Positions 1 through 13,624 are shown, counted from the first letter of the stretch. The stretch: DNA of 64,000 nt from Marinobacter flavimaris (GCF_002933295.1 NZ_PSSW01000008.1:124001-188000), one strand, 5' to 3'. The notes: generated by a model not told the origin, from the sequence alone. Made by a program: numbers and translations.

Positions 1-2
1 GA

Positions 3-437
3 ACCTTCCACCCCCAGATGCAGTCCCTGCTGGAGAGCACGGTTGAAACACCGCTTGTCCGGCTGATTGCTGCTTTTGCCATACTTTTCTTTGGAACGCT
101 CATCGTCGGTGCCATCATCAACAACATGATCGGTCATCTGATTCGAGCTACCGGCTTGTCGGCCACCGATCGGGTGCTTGGAATGGGTTTTGGCCTTTTG
201 CGGGGCGTGGTGGTGGTGATCGTTGCGATTGCATTTACCCGTTACACACCGCTGGCCCAGGATACCTGGTGGCGAACCTCGATCATTATCGATCGCCTGG
301 CGGTGGTTGAAGACTGGTCCAGACGGACCCTGGGCGATGAATTTGCGCGCTTTCTTGGGCCTGCGCCTGAAAACGCGCCGGAACCGGATTCCGTTACAGA
401 GCAGGAAGGCGTGGAACCCGCGTCCGTGTCCCGCTAA
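3..437 (+). CDS. cvpA: CvpA family inner-membrane protein (5' partial)
   Basis: The frame is open to the left edge of the window, so the N-terminus is missing and only about 145 codons are present. CvpA proteins are small inner-membrane proteins needed for colicin V production and linked to envelope stress tolerance; their biochemical role is unknown. The visible part has a hydrophobic segment near VRLIAAFAILFFGTLIVGAI, the usual CvpA stretch around LLRGVVVVIVA, and a polar acidic tail. It lies 34 bases before purF, and cvpA-purF is a classic gene pair in gammaproteobacteria, which supports the call. The two genes are probably co-transcribed. No sign of damage is visible in the part present. 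Confidence 0.87.
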   Translation, partial: TFHPQMQSLLESTVETPLVRLIAAFAILFFGTLIVGAIINNMIGHLIRATGLSATDRVLGMGFGLLRGVVVVIVAIAFTRYTPLAQDTWWRTSIIIDRLAVVEDWSRRTLGDEFARFLGPAPENAPEPDSVTEQEGVEPASVSR

Positions 438-471
438 CATTCAGTTTTAACACTCGGAGATACACTTATCC

Positions 472-1998
472 ATGTGTGGCATTGTCGGCATCGTCAGTAC
501 TTCCAACGTCAATCAGTCGCTCTATGATGCGCTGACTGTACTTCAGCACCGGGGCCAGGACGCGGCGGGCATTGTGACATTTCAGGATGAACGGTTTTTC
601 CTCCGCAAGGACAATGGCCTGGTACGGGATGTTTTCCATACCCGTCATATGCGTCGTCTGGTGGGCAACGTGGGTATAGGCCACGTGCGCTATCCGACTG
701 CTGGCAGTTCCAGCTCCGCCGAAGCCCAGCCGTTCTATGTGAACAGCCCGTATGGCATTACCCTGGCTCACAACGGCAACCTGACCAATGCTGATGATCT
801 CAGCAAGGACCTGTTCCGGACCGATCTGCGCCACATCAACACGAACTCCGACTCGGAAGTGCTGTTGAACGTGTTCGCCCATGAATTGCAGAAGCTTGGC
901 AAGCTGGACCCGACCAAGGATGAGATCTTTTCTGCGGTCAGCGCGGTTCATAAACGCTGCCGGGGTGCCTACGCCGTCATTGCAATGATTACCGGCTATG
1001 GCATTGTTGGCTTCCGGGACCCGAATGGTATCCGGCCTGCCTGCTACGGCGAACGCACCGACGAGAATGGCCGCAAGGAATACATGATTGCCTCTGAAAG
1101 CGTTGCCCTGAACGCAGCGGGCTACACCCTCGTGCGCGATATTGCCCCGGGCGAGGCGGTCTATATCGAAACTGACGGTACCCTCTACACCCGCCAGTGC
1201 GCCGAGCAGCCGCATCTGTACCCGTGCATTTTCGAACATGTGTATTTCGCCCGGCCTGACTCCATCATAGACAAGGTGTCCGTTTACAAGGCTCGCCTGC
1301 GCATGGGCGAAACCCTCGCGGAGAAAGTGCTCCGCGAGACACCGGATCACGATATCGACGTTGTCATGCCGATTCCGGACACCAGCCGAACGTCGGCCAT
1401 GCAGATGGCGCATCGTCTGGGGGTGAAATTCCGGGAAGGCTTTATCAAAAACCGCTACATCGGCCGGACATTTATCATGCCGGGCCAGAAAATGCGCAAG
1501 AAATCGGTCCGACAGAAGCTTAACCCGATCGATCTGGAGTTTCGTGGCAAAAACGTGATGCTGGTGGATGATTCCATCGTTCGCGGTACAACCTGCAAGG
1601 AAATCGTCCAGATGGCTCGGGATGCCGGTGCCCGTAAGGTCTATTTTGCGTCTGCGGCGCCTCCAGTTCGCTACCCGAACGTGTATGGTATCGACATGCC
1701 CTCCGCCAGTGAGCTGATTGCCCACGGGCGCACCGTCGAGCAAATCCGGGAACTGATTGGTGCCGACTGGCTGCTCTATCAGGATCTGGAGGACCTTATA
1801 ACCTGCGTCAGTGAAGTGAACGATGACATTGAGGGATGGGAGTGCTCGGTATTCACTGGCGATTATGTGACCGGTGATGTCGATGAAGCGTATCTGAGCC
1901 GCATTGACGGCTTGCGCAATGACGAAAAGCGATCCGAAAGTGCCGGTGGTGCTGACGGGGACAATGGCATTATCGACTTGCATAACGACGAAGACTGA
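472..1998 (+). CDS. purF: Amidophosphoribosyltransferase (PurF)
   Basis: PurF catalyses the first committed step of purine synthesis, making 5-phosphoribosylamine from PRPP and glutamine in the cytoplasm. The 508-residue product has the N-terminal Ntn-hydrolase glutaminase domain starting MCGIVGI, with Cys2 as the nucleophile exposed after loss of Met1. There is no propeptide, as in E. coli PurF. The C-terminal half carries the PRPP-binding signature [13 protein letters not shown] at about residues 362-374. The start is fixed by the need for Cys2 and by a CGGAGA ribosome site upstream. Length is normal for the family. It sits between cvpA and metZ, 26 bases before the latter, an order also known in Pseudomonas, so a cvpA-purF-metZ operon is likely. 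Confidence 0.98.
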   Translation: MCGIVGIVSTSNVNQSLYDALTVLQHRGQDAAGIVTFQDERFFLRKDNGLVRDVFHTRHMRRLVGNVGIGHVRYPTAGSSSSAEAQPFYVNSPYGITLAHNGNLTNADDLSKDLFRTDLRHINTNSDSEVLLNVFAHELQKLGKLDPTKDEIFSAVSAVHKRCRGAYAVIAMITGYGIVGFRDPNGIRPACYGERTDENGRKEYMIASESVALNAAGYTLVRDIAPGEAVYIETDGTLYTRQCAEQPHLYPCIFEHVYFARPDSIIDKVSVYKARLRMGETLAEKVLRETPDHDIDVVMPIPDTSRTSAMQMAHRLGVKFREGFIKNRYIGRTFIMPGQKMRKKSVRQKLNPIDLEFRGKNVMLVDDSIVRGTTCKEIVQMARDAGARKVYFASAAPPVRYPNVYGIDMPSASELIAHGRTVEQIRELIGADWLLYQDLEDLITCVSEVNDDIEGWECSVFTGDYVTGDVDEAYLSRIDGLRNDEKRSESAGGADGDNGIIDLHNDED

Positions 1999-2024
1999 AC
2001 GCCGCTTTCAGGCAGGAGATGTAG

Positions 2025-3266
2025 ATGACTTTTCGCCGCGAAGAAACTGTCTGGATCCCGGAGTCCGACCTGGACGGGATGTCCGTGGACACCCTGGCCG
2101 TGAGGGCAGGGCAGATCCGCACCGGGCAGCTTGAGCACAGCGACGCGATATTCCCCACGTCCAGCTTCGTTTATGGCAGCGCGGCCCAGGCGGCGGCGCG
2201 ATTTGGCGGCGAAGAGCCCGGAAACATCTACTCCAGGTTTACCAACCCTACGGTCCAGGCGTTTGAAGGTCGGATCGCGGCCATGGAAGGCGGTGAACGT
2301 GCCGTCGCCACCGCATCCGGTATGTCTGCGATCCTGAGCACCTGCATGGCGCTACTGAAGAGCGGCGATCATGTGATCTGCTCCCGGGGTGTGTTCGGCA
2401 CCACCAACGTGTTGTTCCAGAAATACATGGCACGTTTCGGGGTGGAAACCACGTTTGTCAGTCTGACGGATATGGAAGAGTGGCAGGCTTCGATCCGTCC
2501 CGAAACCCGGATGCTGTTTATTGAAACGCCGTCCAATCCGCTGTGCGAAGTGGCCGATATGGAGATCCTGGGGCAGCTGGCAAGAGACAACGACGCCCTG
2601 TTCGTAGTCGATAACTGCTTCTGCACGCCGGTGCTCCAGCGCCCGCTGGAGCAGGGCGCAGACATCGTGATTCACTCGGCGACCAAATATCTGGATGGTC
2701 AGGGTCGCTGCGTGGGAGGCGTCGTGGTCGGATCAGAGAAGATGATGGAAGAGGTCTATGGCTTCCTTCGTTCGGCCGGCCCCACCATGAGCCCCTTCAA
2801 CGCCTGGGTGTTTCAGAAGGGCCTGGAAACCTTACCAATTCGTATGCGCGCCCACTGTGACAATGCGTTAGAGTTGGCCCTGTGGCTGGAGCAACAGCCG
2901 GCAGTTGAACGTGTTTTCTATGCCGGGCTCCAGAGTCATCCGCAACATGAGCTGGCGAAAAAGCAGCAGACCGGATTTGGTGGTGTGCTGTCGTTCCAGC
3001 TCAAGGGTGCGCGGGAGGAAGCATGGCGCTTCATCGATGGCACCCGGATGATCTCCATCACCGCAAACCTCGGTGACGTCAAGACCACGATCACCCACCC
3101 GGCCACAACCACTCACGGGCGACTATCCCCGGAGGATAAGGCGCGGGCCGGGATCACGGAGAATCTGGTACGGATGTCCGTGGGGATCGAAGCCGTAGAA
3201 GACCTGAAAACCGATCTTGAACGCGGCTTTCAGGCGCTTCGGAACGAAAGCACCGATAACGTCTGA
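2025..3266 (+). CDS. metZ: O-succinylhomoserine sulfhydrylase (MetZ)
   Basis: This is a PLP enzyme of the Cys/Met metabolism family, which makes homocysteine directly from O-succinylhomoserine and sulfide and so bypasses cystathionine. The 413-residue protein has the family's PLP lysine in HSATKYLDGQGR (Lys221). A strong AGGAG site lies 7 bases before the ATG. The distinction from MetB (cystathionine gamma-synthase) is made from overall sequence character and from the purF-metZ order known in Pseudomonas. Its product homocysteine is the substrate of the MetH encoded at 33-36.7 kb, and the sulfide would come from CysI encoded at 31 kb. The ftsK start follows after only 6 bases. Confidence 0.93.
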   Translation: MTFRREETVWIPESDLDGMSVDTLAVRAGQIRTGQLEHSDAIFPTSSFVYGSAAQAAARFGGEEPGNIYSRFTNPTVQAFEGRIAAMEGGERAVATASGMSAILSTCMALLKSGDHVICSRGVFGTTNVLFQKYMARFGVETTFVSLTDMEEWQASIRPETRMLFIETPSNPLCEVADMEILGQLARDNDALFVVDNCFCTPVLQRPLEQGADIVIHSATKYLDGQGRCVGGVVVGSEKMMEEVYGFLRSAGPTMSPFNAWVFQKGLETLPIRMRAHCDNALELALWLEQQPAVERVFYAGLQSHPQHELAKKQQTGFGGVLSFQLKGAREEAWRFIDGTRMISITANLGDVKTTITHPATTTHGRLSPEDKARAGITENLVRMSVGIEAVEDLKTDLERGFQALRNESTDNV

Positions 3267-3272
3267 GCATTC

Positions 3273-5855
3273 ATGGCCGAATCTGCAAAAGCGAAGAAAG
3301 CACCACAGGAACTGACAGAGAAGCAGCAGCGCTTTCGCCGGCTGGCCGCCCAGGGCGCTCGCGAAGGCGCCGTCATCGCGCTTATTGCCCTTTGCATTTA
3401 CCTTTCCATGGCACTGGTTACCTTTAGCCCGTCAGATCCGGGCTGGGCCAGTATCGGTCATGACACCAGTGTGCAGAATTATGCGGGCCGCACCGGTGCC
3501 TGGCTCGCCAGCCTGTTCATGGATTTCTTCGGCCACGTTGCCTATCTGTTCCCGGTCATGATTGCGGGCTACGCGTTGATGCTCATCCGTCGGCGTAACG
3601 ATTCCCTGGATCTGCACTGGCCACTCTTCATGATGCGCTTCGGTGGCTTCTTGCTGATTCTTCTCTCGGCAACCAGTCTGTTGTCACTGTATTCCGTGTT
3701 TGGTCTCGGGGCGTCCTCGGGCGGTGTCCTTGGAACGGCTGTTGCCGACGCTATGGTGCGGTTTTTCAACCTGCCGGCAACAACCCTGTTACTGATTGCC
3801 ATTTTCCTGTTCGCGTTAACGGTTACTACCGGTCTCTCCTGGTTCTGGCTGATGGATCAGGTGGGCGGTTTGACTCTCAGAACGGGCCTTGCCATCAAAG
3901 GCCTTTTCAAAGGCAAGCCCAAGTCGGAAAAGCCAGAGCCCAAAGCAGAACCGAAAGCTGAGCCACCTGTGGTCAAGGACCGTGTGCCGGCCATGGACAG
4001 CAAACGGCAAAAAGCAGATGCCGACAAACCACGCTGGTGGCAACGGATTCCAGGCTTTGGGCCGAAGAAGTCAAAAGCCCCGAAGCCCGCGTCGAAGCCA
4101 GAAACCGGTCGAAAAGAGCCCGCGTTAGATGGTCTCTCTGCCGAAGTTGACCCGGAACCTGTAAGGCTCGAAAGCTTCAGTTCACGGGATGAAGCTCCTG
4201 TCGCTAACGGGAAACCCGCCAAACCCGAGGCATCTCCTCAGTCTGCCGGACGGTCGCTGAAGATTTCGCCCTTCAAGAAGGACGAACAGCCGACCCAGTC
4301 CAAAGACAAGGGCAACAAGCAGCCTTCATTGCTGGAAGATATTGAAAGCCCGATTCCGCCGATTTCTCTTCTGGACCCGCCGGAGGAGCATAAGGAAAGA
4401 GGGTACTCCGAAGAATCCCTGGAACATATGTCACGGCTGCTAGAGGAAAAGCTGGGGGATTTCGGGGTATCCGTTGAAGTAGTCGAGGTCAATCCCGGCC
4501 CGGTCATTACCCGGTTCGAGATCAAGCCGGCTCCCGGTGTGAAGGTCAGCAAGATTTCCAACCTGGCAAAGGACCTGGCCCGCTCACTGGCCGTACTGAG
4601 CGTTCGGGTAGTCGAGGTGATTCCTGGCAAGTCTGTGGTCGGTATCGAGATTCCCAACGAAGAACGGGAAATGGTCCGGCTCAGTGAAGTGCTTGGCGCG
4701 CGGGTGTTTCAGGAGTCGAACTCACCGCTGACCCTGGCACTGGGTAACGACATTGGCGGCAACCCGATGGTTGCCAATCTCTCCAAAATGCCGCACCTGC
4801 TGGTGGCGGGCACCACGGGTTCCGGTAAATCGGTCGGCGTCAATGCCATGCTGCTCAGTATGCTGCTGAAGGCAGGCCCGGAAGAGGTCCGCTTTATCAT
4901 GGTGGACCCAAAGATGCTTGAATTGAGCATCTACGACGGCATTCCGCACCTGTTGGCGCCGGTGGTCACCGACATGAAGGAGGCGGCCAACGCACTACGC
5001 TGGTGTGTCGCTGAAATGGAACGCCGGTACAAACTCATGGCCAGCCTCGGGGTCCGTAACCTGGCGGGCTACAACCGCAAGATCAAGGATGCCAGGGCCG
5101 CCGGCGAACCATTACTGGATCCGTTCTGGAAGCCGGACGAATACCTGGCCAACGACGAGCAGGAGCGCCCCGAGCTGGATACGCTGCCGTTCATAGTAGT
5201 GGTTATCGACGAATTCGCCGACATGATGATGATCGTCGGCAAGAAGGTTGAGGAACTTATCGCCCGGATTGCTCAGAAGGCGCGTGCCGCGGGTATTCAT
5301 CTGATCCTTGCCACCCAGCGGCCCTCGGTGGATGTAATCACCGGCCTGATCAAGGCAAACATTCCCACCCGGATGTCGTTCCAGGTCTCGTCCAAGATTG
5401 ATTCCCGTACTGTTCTGGATCAGGGTGGCGCTGAGCAGCTCCTGGGGCATGGTGACATGCTTTACCTGCCACCGGGTTCGGGCCTGCCGGTTCGGGTGCA
5501 TGGGGCTTTTGTGGATGACGACGAAGTCCATCGCGTGGTCAGTGCCTGGAAAGCCCGGGGCGAGCCGGTGTACGTGGACGATGTTCTCAATGGCGCCGAA
5601 GGCGAGAGCCTGCCGGGCGTTCCCAACCTCTCGGAAGGAGGCGGGGATAGTGAAGGGGATGCGCTCTACGACGAGGCCGTTGCCTTCGTTACCGAAGGGC
5701 GGCGCGTTTCCATTTCCTCGGTACAGCGAAAATTCAAGATCGGGTACAACCGGGCAGCGAACCTGGTTGATGCCATGGAAGCATCCGGCGTGGTAAGCGC
5801 CGCTGGACACAACGGGGCACGTGAAGTTCTGGCTCCGCCGCCACCCAGAGATTAG
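3273..5855 (+). CDS. ftsK: DNA translocase FtsK
   Basis: FtsK is the septal DNA pump that aligns dif sites and activates XerCD during division. The 860-residue protein shows the whole architecture: four transmembrane segments in the first ~190 residues, a Lys/Pro/Glu-rich linker (~200-370), and the RecA-like motor with Walker A GTTGSGKS (Lys519) and Walker [10 protein letters not shown] (Asp646-Glu647). It ends in the winged-helix gamma domain (~790-855), which reads KOPS sites. The linker is shorter than in E. coli FtsK (1329 residues), so the protein is nearer the Pseudomonas size class. The lolA gene follows after 12 bases, and ftsK-lolA-rarA-serS is a conserved order. The ribosome site before the ATG is weak. 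Confidence 0.98.
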   Translation: MAESAKAKKAPQELTEKQQRFRRLAAQGAREGAVIALIALCIYLSMALVTFSPSDPGWASIGHDTSVQNYAGRTGAWLASLFMDFFGHVAYLFPVMIAGYALMLIRRRNDSLDLHWPLFMMRFGGFLLILLSATSLLSLYSVFGLGASSGGVLGTAVADAMVRFFNLPATTLLLIAIFLFALTVTTGLSWFWLMDQVGGLTLRTGLAIKGLFKGKPKSEKPEPKAEPKAEPPVVKDRVPAMDSKRQKADADKPRWWQRIPGFGPKKSKAPKPASKPETGRKEPALDGLSAEVDPEPVRLESFSSRDEAPVANGKPAKPEASPQSAGRSLKISPFKKDEQPTQSKDKGNKQPSLLEDIESPIPPISLLDPPEEHKERGYSEESLEHMSRLLEEKLGDFGVSVEVVEVNPGPVITRFEIKPAPGVKVSKISNLAKDLARSLAVLSVRVVEVIPGKSVVGIEIPNEEREMVRLSEVLGARVFQESNSPLTLALGNDIGGNPMVANLSKMPHLLVAGTTGSGKSVGVNAMLLSMLLKAGPEEVRFIMVDPKMLELSIYDGIPHLLAPVVTDMKEAANALRWCVAEMERRYKLMASLGVRNLAGYNRKIKDARAAGEPLLDPFWKPDEYLANDEQERPELDTLPFIVVVIDEFADMMMIVGKKVEELIARIAQKARAAGIHLILATQRPSVDVITGLIKANIPTRMSFQVSSKIDSRTVLDQGGAEQLLGHGDMLYLPPGSGLPVRVHGAFVDDDEVHRVVSAWKARGEPVYVDDVLNGAEGESLPGVPNLSEGGGDSEGDALYDEAVAFVTEGRRVSISSVQRKFKIGYNRAANLVDAMEASGVVSAAGHNGAREVLAPPPPRD

Positions 5856-5867
5856 GAGTTACAAGCA

Positions 5868-6514
5868 ATGGGACAATCTTTTTTGAAATGCCTGGCCACC
5901 CTGGTCATGGCGGTGTTTATTGCCGGCCCCCTGAGTGCGAGTGAGGGCAGCGATAGCGCGAACGAGTTGGCCTCGTTGCTGAAGGGCTACGAGTCCTACC
6001 AGGCGGATTTTATCCAGATTGTTGTTAACGAGAATGGCAACAAGGTTCAGGAAACCCGTGGCTCCCTGAAGGCCAAGCGCCCCGGGCTGTTCTACTGGGA
6101 GACCAGTGCGCCTTTGTCGCAGTTTATTGTCAGTAATGGCGAAACCGTGGAGGTTTACGATCCGGACCTGGAACAGGTCACGATCCACAATCTCGACGAT
6201 CGAGTGCAATCCACACCCGCGCTTTTACTGAGCGGTGAGGTGGATAATCTGGAGGATACCTACAGGGTGTCCGGTCGCCAGATAGGCGACAACACCCGTG
6301 AATTTACTCTGGAGCCAAGAAGCCCGGACTCCCTCTTTACGTCCCTCAGGCTGACGTTCTTCAAGGGTGAGCTCCAGGAGATGCGTATGCAGGATTCCCT
6401 GGCACAGCTCAGCGTACTGAGTTTCGACCGGATCAGGCTGAACGAACCGGTTGAAGCGGGTGCGTTCACCCTCGACTATCCGGAGGGTGTGGATATTATC
6501 CGGGACGGGGCCTG

Positions 6515-6515
<1 letters not shown>
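5868..6515 (+). CDS. lolA: Outer-membrane lipoprotein carrier protein LolA
   Basis: LolA is the periplasmic chaperone that takes mature lipoproteins from the LolCDE exporter and hands them to LolB at the outer membrane. The 215-residue precursor starts with a signal peptide (Met-Gly-Gln then a hydrophobic core, cleavage expected near GPLSASEG). The mature part matches the family in ADFIQ, in the [10 protein letters not shown] stretch, and in the DNLEDTYRV region. A good TAGGAG ribosome site precedes the ATG. The stop codon TGA overlaps the ATG of rarA in the string TGATG, so translation of the two is likely coupled. Length is typical. Confidence 0.96.
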
Positions 6516-10056
<3,541 letters not shown>

Positions 10057-10069
<13 letters not shown>

Positions 10070-10084
10070 GGCTCCCCGTTTTAT
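10057..10084 (+). terminator. Intrinsic terminator of the serS-cobA transcript
   Basis: A perfect 10-bp stem (AACGGGGAGC with GCTCCCCGTT) and a 4-base loop are followed by a short T run on the + strand. The stop codon of the methyltransferase, at 10067-10069, begins in the loop. Confidence 0.85.
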
Positions 10085-10096
10085 ATCATGCTTTGA

Positions 10097-11173
10097 TCAG
10101 CCGATCTTGCGCTTGGGCAAGACATCCTTCAACTTATCGCGCATATCCCGAATGGCCTTTTCGGTGGTTGGCCAGTCGATACAGGCATCGGTCACCGATA
10201 CGCCGTACTTGAGATCTGCCAGATTCTCGGGAATGGACTGGTTACCCCAGTTGATGTTGCTCTCCACCATCAGGCTCTGGATCGAGGTATTGCCTTCCAG
10301 GATCTGGTGGGTCACATCCTGCATGACCAGCGGCTGAATGGCCGGGTCCTTGCTGGAGTTGGCATGGCTGCAGTCAATCATCATCGACTTGCGCAAGCCT
10401 GCTTTATCCAGCGCCTGTTCGCACAGGGCGACGCTCACGGAATCGTAGTTGGGTTTGCCACCGCCGCCACGAAGAACAACGTGGCCGTAGTTATTGCCTT
10501 TGGTGCGGATAATCGCCACCTGTCCCTGCTGGTCGATGCCCAGGAAGCTGTGGGGGTGAGACACGGATTTCATGGCGTTCACCGCAACGTCCAGGCTGCC
10601 GTCGGTTCCGTTCTTGAAACCGATCGCCATGGACAGGCCGCTGCTCATCTCGCGGTGAGTCTGCGACTCGGTAGTACGGGCGCCGATGGCGGACCAGGCA
10701 ATGGTGTCCTGCAGGTACTGCGGGGAGATCGGATCCAGCGCTTCGGTGGCTGCGGGCAGGCCAAGCTCGTTGATATCCAGCAGCAGACGACGACCGATGT
10801 GAAGGCCCTGCTCAATATCAAAGGTGTCGTTCAGGTGCGGATCGTTGATGAGGCCTTTCCAGCCAACTGTTGTGCGAGGCTTCTCGAAATAGACACGCAT
10901 AACGATCAGCAGCGTGTCGCTGACTTCATCGGCAAGCTTCTTCAGGCGCGCGGCGTAATCTCTCGCAGCTTCAACATCGTGAATGGAGCAGGGGCCCACC
11001 ACGACGAATAGCCGGTGGTCCTTGCCATCCATGATGTCATAGATCGCCTGGCGGCCCTTTGAGACGGTTTCTGCGGCCTTGTCGGAGAGCGGCATCTCCT
11101 TCTTCAGCGCTTCAGGAGTGATCAGTGCTTCCTGGCTCGCCACATTCAGATTCTCTAGTTTGTTGCCCGACAT
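10097..11173 (-). CDS. 3-Deoxy-7-phosphoheptulonate synthase (class I DAHP synthase)
   Basis: This enzyme condenses PEP and erythrose-4-phosphate, the first step of the shikimate pathway to aromatic amino acids. The 358-residue protein is a class I (AroF/G/H type) enzyme: it has VVGPCSIHD near residue 58, KPRTTVGWKGLINDP near 100, and IDCSHANSSK near 270. I cannot tell from sequence alone which amino acid inhibits it, so no isozyme letter is given. It converges with the upstream serS operon and diverges from the DUF1631-like gene. A large inverted repeat lies just upstream of its start, at 11202-11242, and may regulate it. Confidence 0.96.
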   Translation of the reverse strand: MSGNKLENLNVASQEALITPEALKKEMPLSDKAAETVSKGRQAIYDIMDGKDHRLFVVVGPCSIHDVEAARDYAARLKKLADEVSDTLLIVMRVYFEKPRTTVGWKGLINDPHLNDTFDIEQGLHIGRRLLLDINELGLPAATEALDPISPQYLQDTIAWSAIGARTTESQTHREMSSGLSMAIGFKNGTDGSLDVAVNAMKSVSHPHSFLGIDQQGQVAIIRTKGNNYGHVVLRGGGGKPNYDSVSVALCEQALDKAGLRKSMMIDCSHANSSKDPAIQPLVMQDVTHQILEGNTSIQSLMVESNINWGNQSIPENLADLKYGVSVTDACIDWPTTEKAIRDMRDKLKDVLPKRKIG

Positions 11174-11201
11174 GTTGTTCTGCTTCCCCGATTCTGATCG
11201 T

Positions 11202-11242
11202 TGCAGCCCTGGTGGACGATAGAATATGCCAACAGGGCTGCA
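11202..11242 (-). promoter_or_regulatory. Large inverted repeat in the DAHP-synthase upstream region
   Basis: TGCAGCCCTG at 11202-11211 and CAGGGCTGCA at 11233-11242 are perfect 10-base complements. Allowing one mismatch the stem extends to 13 of 14 pairs around a 13-base loop. It ends 28 bases before the aroG-type ATG. The loop contains a TATTCT string that could be the -10 box on the minus strand. It may be an operator or a leader hairpin; it matches no regulator site I know. Confidence 0.6.
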
Positions 11243-11295
11243 GATTAACGCGAATAGCGCCGGTGCACGGTTGCGGTAAACCCCGGCGAGTTGGT

Positions 11296-11301
11296 TATAC
11301 T
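11296..11301 (+). promoter_or_regulatory. Candidate -10 box for the DUF1631-like gene
   Basis: TATACT lies 48 bases upstream of the ATG at 11349. No convincing -35 hexamer is seen at 17 bases. It is the best promoter-like element in the 175-base divergent gap. Confidence 0.35.
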
Positions 11302-11348
11302 GCGTTATTTACAGGGCCTTTTCAACGCTTCTTAAGTACGGGGAACGG

Positions 11349-13172
11349 ATGTCGCAAAACAGGCAGAGACCGAAGGATGTGCCTTCCGTTGCAGCGGTTT
11401 CAGGCAAGATTGACGATGTCCTGGCCGGCATTCGTGTTCCTGACCTTCCATACCCGGCTGGCAAGCTCGAACCAGACGCCGTCAGCGACTGGCGCCCACT
11501 GCTGGTTTCCTGCTGGTCCGAACAGCGTGACGAACGGGTTACCCATGTTATCCGATCTGTTCATCTGGAGTGGTCAGCCCGACAGGTGAACGCCGCCTAT
11601 GTGGCTGACCGCATCATGGACGTGTTCCTGAAGACGAGCGGCCTGCATCCGAGCCTCGCCCGCCGGGTGGCAAGGCTGCGCTTCTATCTTGCCTGGCGCA
11701 TGAATCTGGAGGGCAAGAAAGCCTTCAGCAAGGCGCTACTGGAGTGGCTGGACAGCCTTCAGGAGTGGCGCGGCTGGAGTGATTCCGGAGGCCGTTCCGC
11801 CAAGGTTCTGATGGATCAGCTGGATTCGCTGGTTATCGCCGTTTCCGCGAGTTTTGAATCCGGCAAGACGGAGCCGGTTAACGAATTCTGTCATCGCTGG
11901 CAGGAAGACGCCGGGAAGAGGAATGCCCAGGTTGGAAAGCTCCGCCAACGGCTGCTGGAAACCGAGCAGGGCGCTGCAAAGCAGCGCAAGGCAGAGCAGT
12001 CTTCCCGGGCATTAATCGGTCGGGCTCTCCAGGGGCGCAAGCTGCCGCTTCCGATCGTCCGCTTTATACTTGATCACTGGCAGGGTCTGCTGAAACAGTC
12101 GATCTGGGATTCCGGTCTCGACGGAGAGAACCTGCGACATGGCAGCAAGTTGCTGGAATGGCTGGTCTGGATTGGTGATCCGTCGCTTTCCGACAAGGAC
12201 CGTAATCGGCTCTATCACGTGGGCGAACAGATCGGTGATCGGATCCTTGATGTCTGGAAACGGGTTTTTAATGAATCACTGCCTGCGGAGTCCCTGTCCG
12301 GGATCGAATCCGCTATGGTTTCCAGGCTGAGAGGGGAGGCGCCGGATCTTGTGGAGGCTCTGCCGGCGGCGGGGAGCTTCCACTGGGACAGCACCTGGCT
12401 CAGCTTCGAAGTGCCCGCGGCAGAAGCTTTTGAACCGTATGAGGGGCAATGGTTTGTCGAGGGCGAGGGTGTCGGAGAGCAGCGCCGTTACTTCTATGCG
12501 TTCTTGCCGGAATCGGCAGAAATCCTCTGGACGAACGGCGCCGGCGTGAAACTGGGGCTGCAGACCTGGGGCGAGTTTCAGAGGGCCCTTGAGCAGGAGC
12601 AGATCCGGCCATTGCCGCAGCTCACGCCGTTCGGAACGGTGCTGGCAGAAACCGTGGAACTGCTTGCCCGTGTCTGCGAGAAGCAGCGTCGGCAGAGGGA
12701 GCAGGCGGCGGAAGCTGCCAGGCTGCGCGCAGAGGAATTGAGGCGGGAAAAAGAAGTCGCGGAAGAACGGCGAAGGGCGGAGGAAGCGGAACGTGAAGCC
12801 GAGCTTGAGCGCCAGCGGCAAGCCGATGAAGAGCAACGACTCGCCGATGAACAGGCTGAAAAGGAACGGATCCGGAAGGAAAGGACGCTGCTGGCCGAGA
12901 AACAGGTGGATGCTATCAAGCTTGGTGGCTGGATTGTCGTTGAACCCGATGAAACGTCTGATGAACCTGCCCGTCTGAAACTGGCCGTGCGCATCAATGC
13001 GTCGAGAAAGCTCGTGTTTGTGGACCGTCTGGGCCTGAACAGGCGTGAATTTCTCGAGGACGCCCTGGTTGAAAGGATTGTCGAAGGACGGATCCGGGTT
13101 CTGGGAACCTCCGCGGAATTCGACGACACCCTTAGCAGGGTAGTCGGGCGGATTCGCGTTGGCCGCAACTGA
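11349..13172 (+). CDS. DUF1631-like protein with a charged helical rod
   Basis: The function is not known. The 607-residue cytoplasmic protein has three visible parts: an alpha-helical N-terminal region (1-~430) rich in Trp and Arg; a long Arg/Glu/Ala-rich helix (~435-520) that looks like a coiled-coil rod; and a compact C-terminal domain (~520-607) with RLKLAVRINASRKLVFVDR. That last part resembles the C-terminal domain of DUF1631 proteins, which is beta-rich and PilZ-like. There is no signal peptide or membrane segment. The next gene, 25 bases downstream, is a canonical PilZ protein, so a shared c-di-GMP role is a reasonable inference. The family assignment rests on the C-terminal resemblance only. 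Confidence 0.7.
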   Translation: MSQNRQRPKDVPSVAAVSGKIDDVLAGIRVPDLPYPAGKLEPDAVSDWRPLLVSCWSEQRDERVTHVIRSVHLEWSARQVNAAYVADRIMDVFLKTSGLHPSLARRVARLRFYLAWRMNLEGKKAFSKALLEWLDSLQEWRGWSDSGGRSAKVLMDQLDSLVIAVSASFESGKTEPVNEFCHRWQEDAGKRNAQVGKLRQRLLETEQGAAKQRKAEQSSRALIGRALQGRKLPLPIVRFILDHWQGLLKQSIWDSGLDGENLRHGSKLLEWLVWIGDPSLSDKDRNRLYHVGEQIGDRILDVWKRVFNESLPAESLSGIESAMVSRLRGEAPDLVEALPAAGSFHWDSTWLSFEVPAAEAFEPYEGQWFVEGEGVGEQRRYFYAFLPESAEILWTNGAGVKLGLQTWGEFQRALEQEQIRPLPQLTPFGTVLAETVELLARVCEKQRRQREQAAEAARLRAEELRREKEVAEERRRAEEAEREAELERQRQADEEQRLADEQAEKERIRKERTLLAEKQVDAIKLGGWIVVEPDETSDEPARLKLAVRINASRKLVFVDRLGLNRREFLEDALVERIVEGRIRVLGTSAEFDDTLSRVVGRIRVGRN

Positions 13173-13197
13173 TATTGCCGAAGCAGGAAAAACAATA

Positions 13198-13602
13198 ATG
13201 ACAGATAATGACTATAGCTTTGGAACCCGGAATGAGCCGCCCGTTGATCAGGACAATCGGGCAGATTACCGTCTTACGGCGCGAGCCAGGGCAATACTCG
13301 AGCTTGAGTCCGGCTTGCCGGAAGAAACCGGAGCCGAGGAGCGGGACCTTGTCTGCGGTATTCGTGATATTTCGGCCAGTGGCCTTTGCCTGACAGCTGA
13401 CGAACCCCTTTCCCTGGGGGCCCTGCTGCCGGCGAGCGTATTTCTTGGTAACCATGCCCAGCCTTTCGGTCTGATGGTCGAAGTGGTCTGGTGTCGACCC
13501 AACGAGTCGAGCTTTCTGGTGGGGGCGCGAATCATTGAGTCTGACGAAACCGCATACGTCGAGTGGGTGGAGGCCGTGGCCTCGGCGATGGCCCAGGATT
13601 GA
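13198..13602 (+). CDS. PilZ-domain protein (predicted c-di-GMP binding)
   Basis: PilZ domains bind cyclic di-GMP and change shape or partner binding. This 134-residue protein has both key motifs: the RxxxR arm (Arg-Ala-Asp-Tyr-Arg, about residues 21-25) and the D/NxSxxG motif in DISASG, about residues 59-64. So ligand binding is likely. The ATG at 13198 is chosen because an AGGA ribosome site lies 9 bases upstream; a TTG at 13159 would add 13 residues but overlaps the end of the previous gene. The preceding DUF1631-like gene is close enough to share a transcript. A strong bidirectional terminator follows. Confidence 0.88.
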   Translation: MTDNDYSFGTRNEPPVDQDNRADYRLTARARAILELESGLPEETGAEERDLVCGIRDISASGLCLTADEPLSLGALLPASVFLGNHAQPFGLMVEVVWCRPNESSFLVGARIIESDETAYVEWVEAVASAMAQD

Positions 13603-13624
13603 CTCTTGTCCGTGCAATCCAACG

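Noticed and set aside
466..1983. A 505-codon open frame on the minus strand
   Set aside because: It is the antisense of purF, created by GC-rich codon bias. The plus strand frame has full PurF motifs.
12578..13195. A Ser/Arg-rich 205-codon frame on the minus strand
   Set aside because: It is the antisense of the Glu/Arg-rich coiled-coil region of the DUF1631-like gene, which explains its odd composition.
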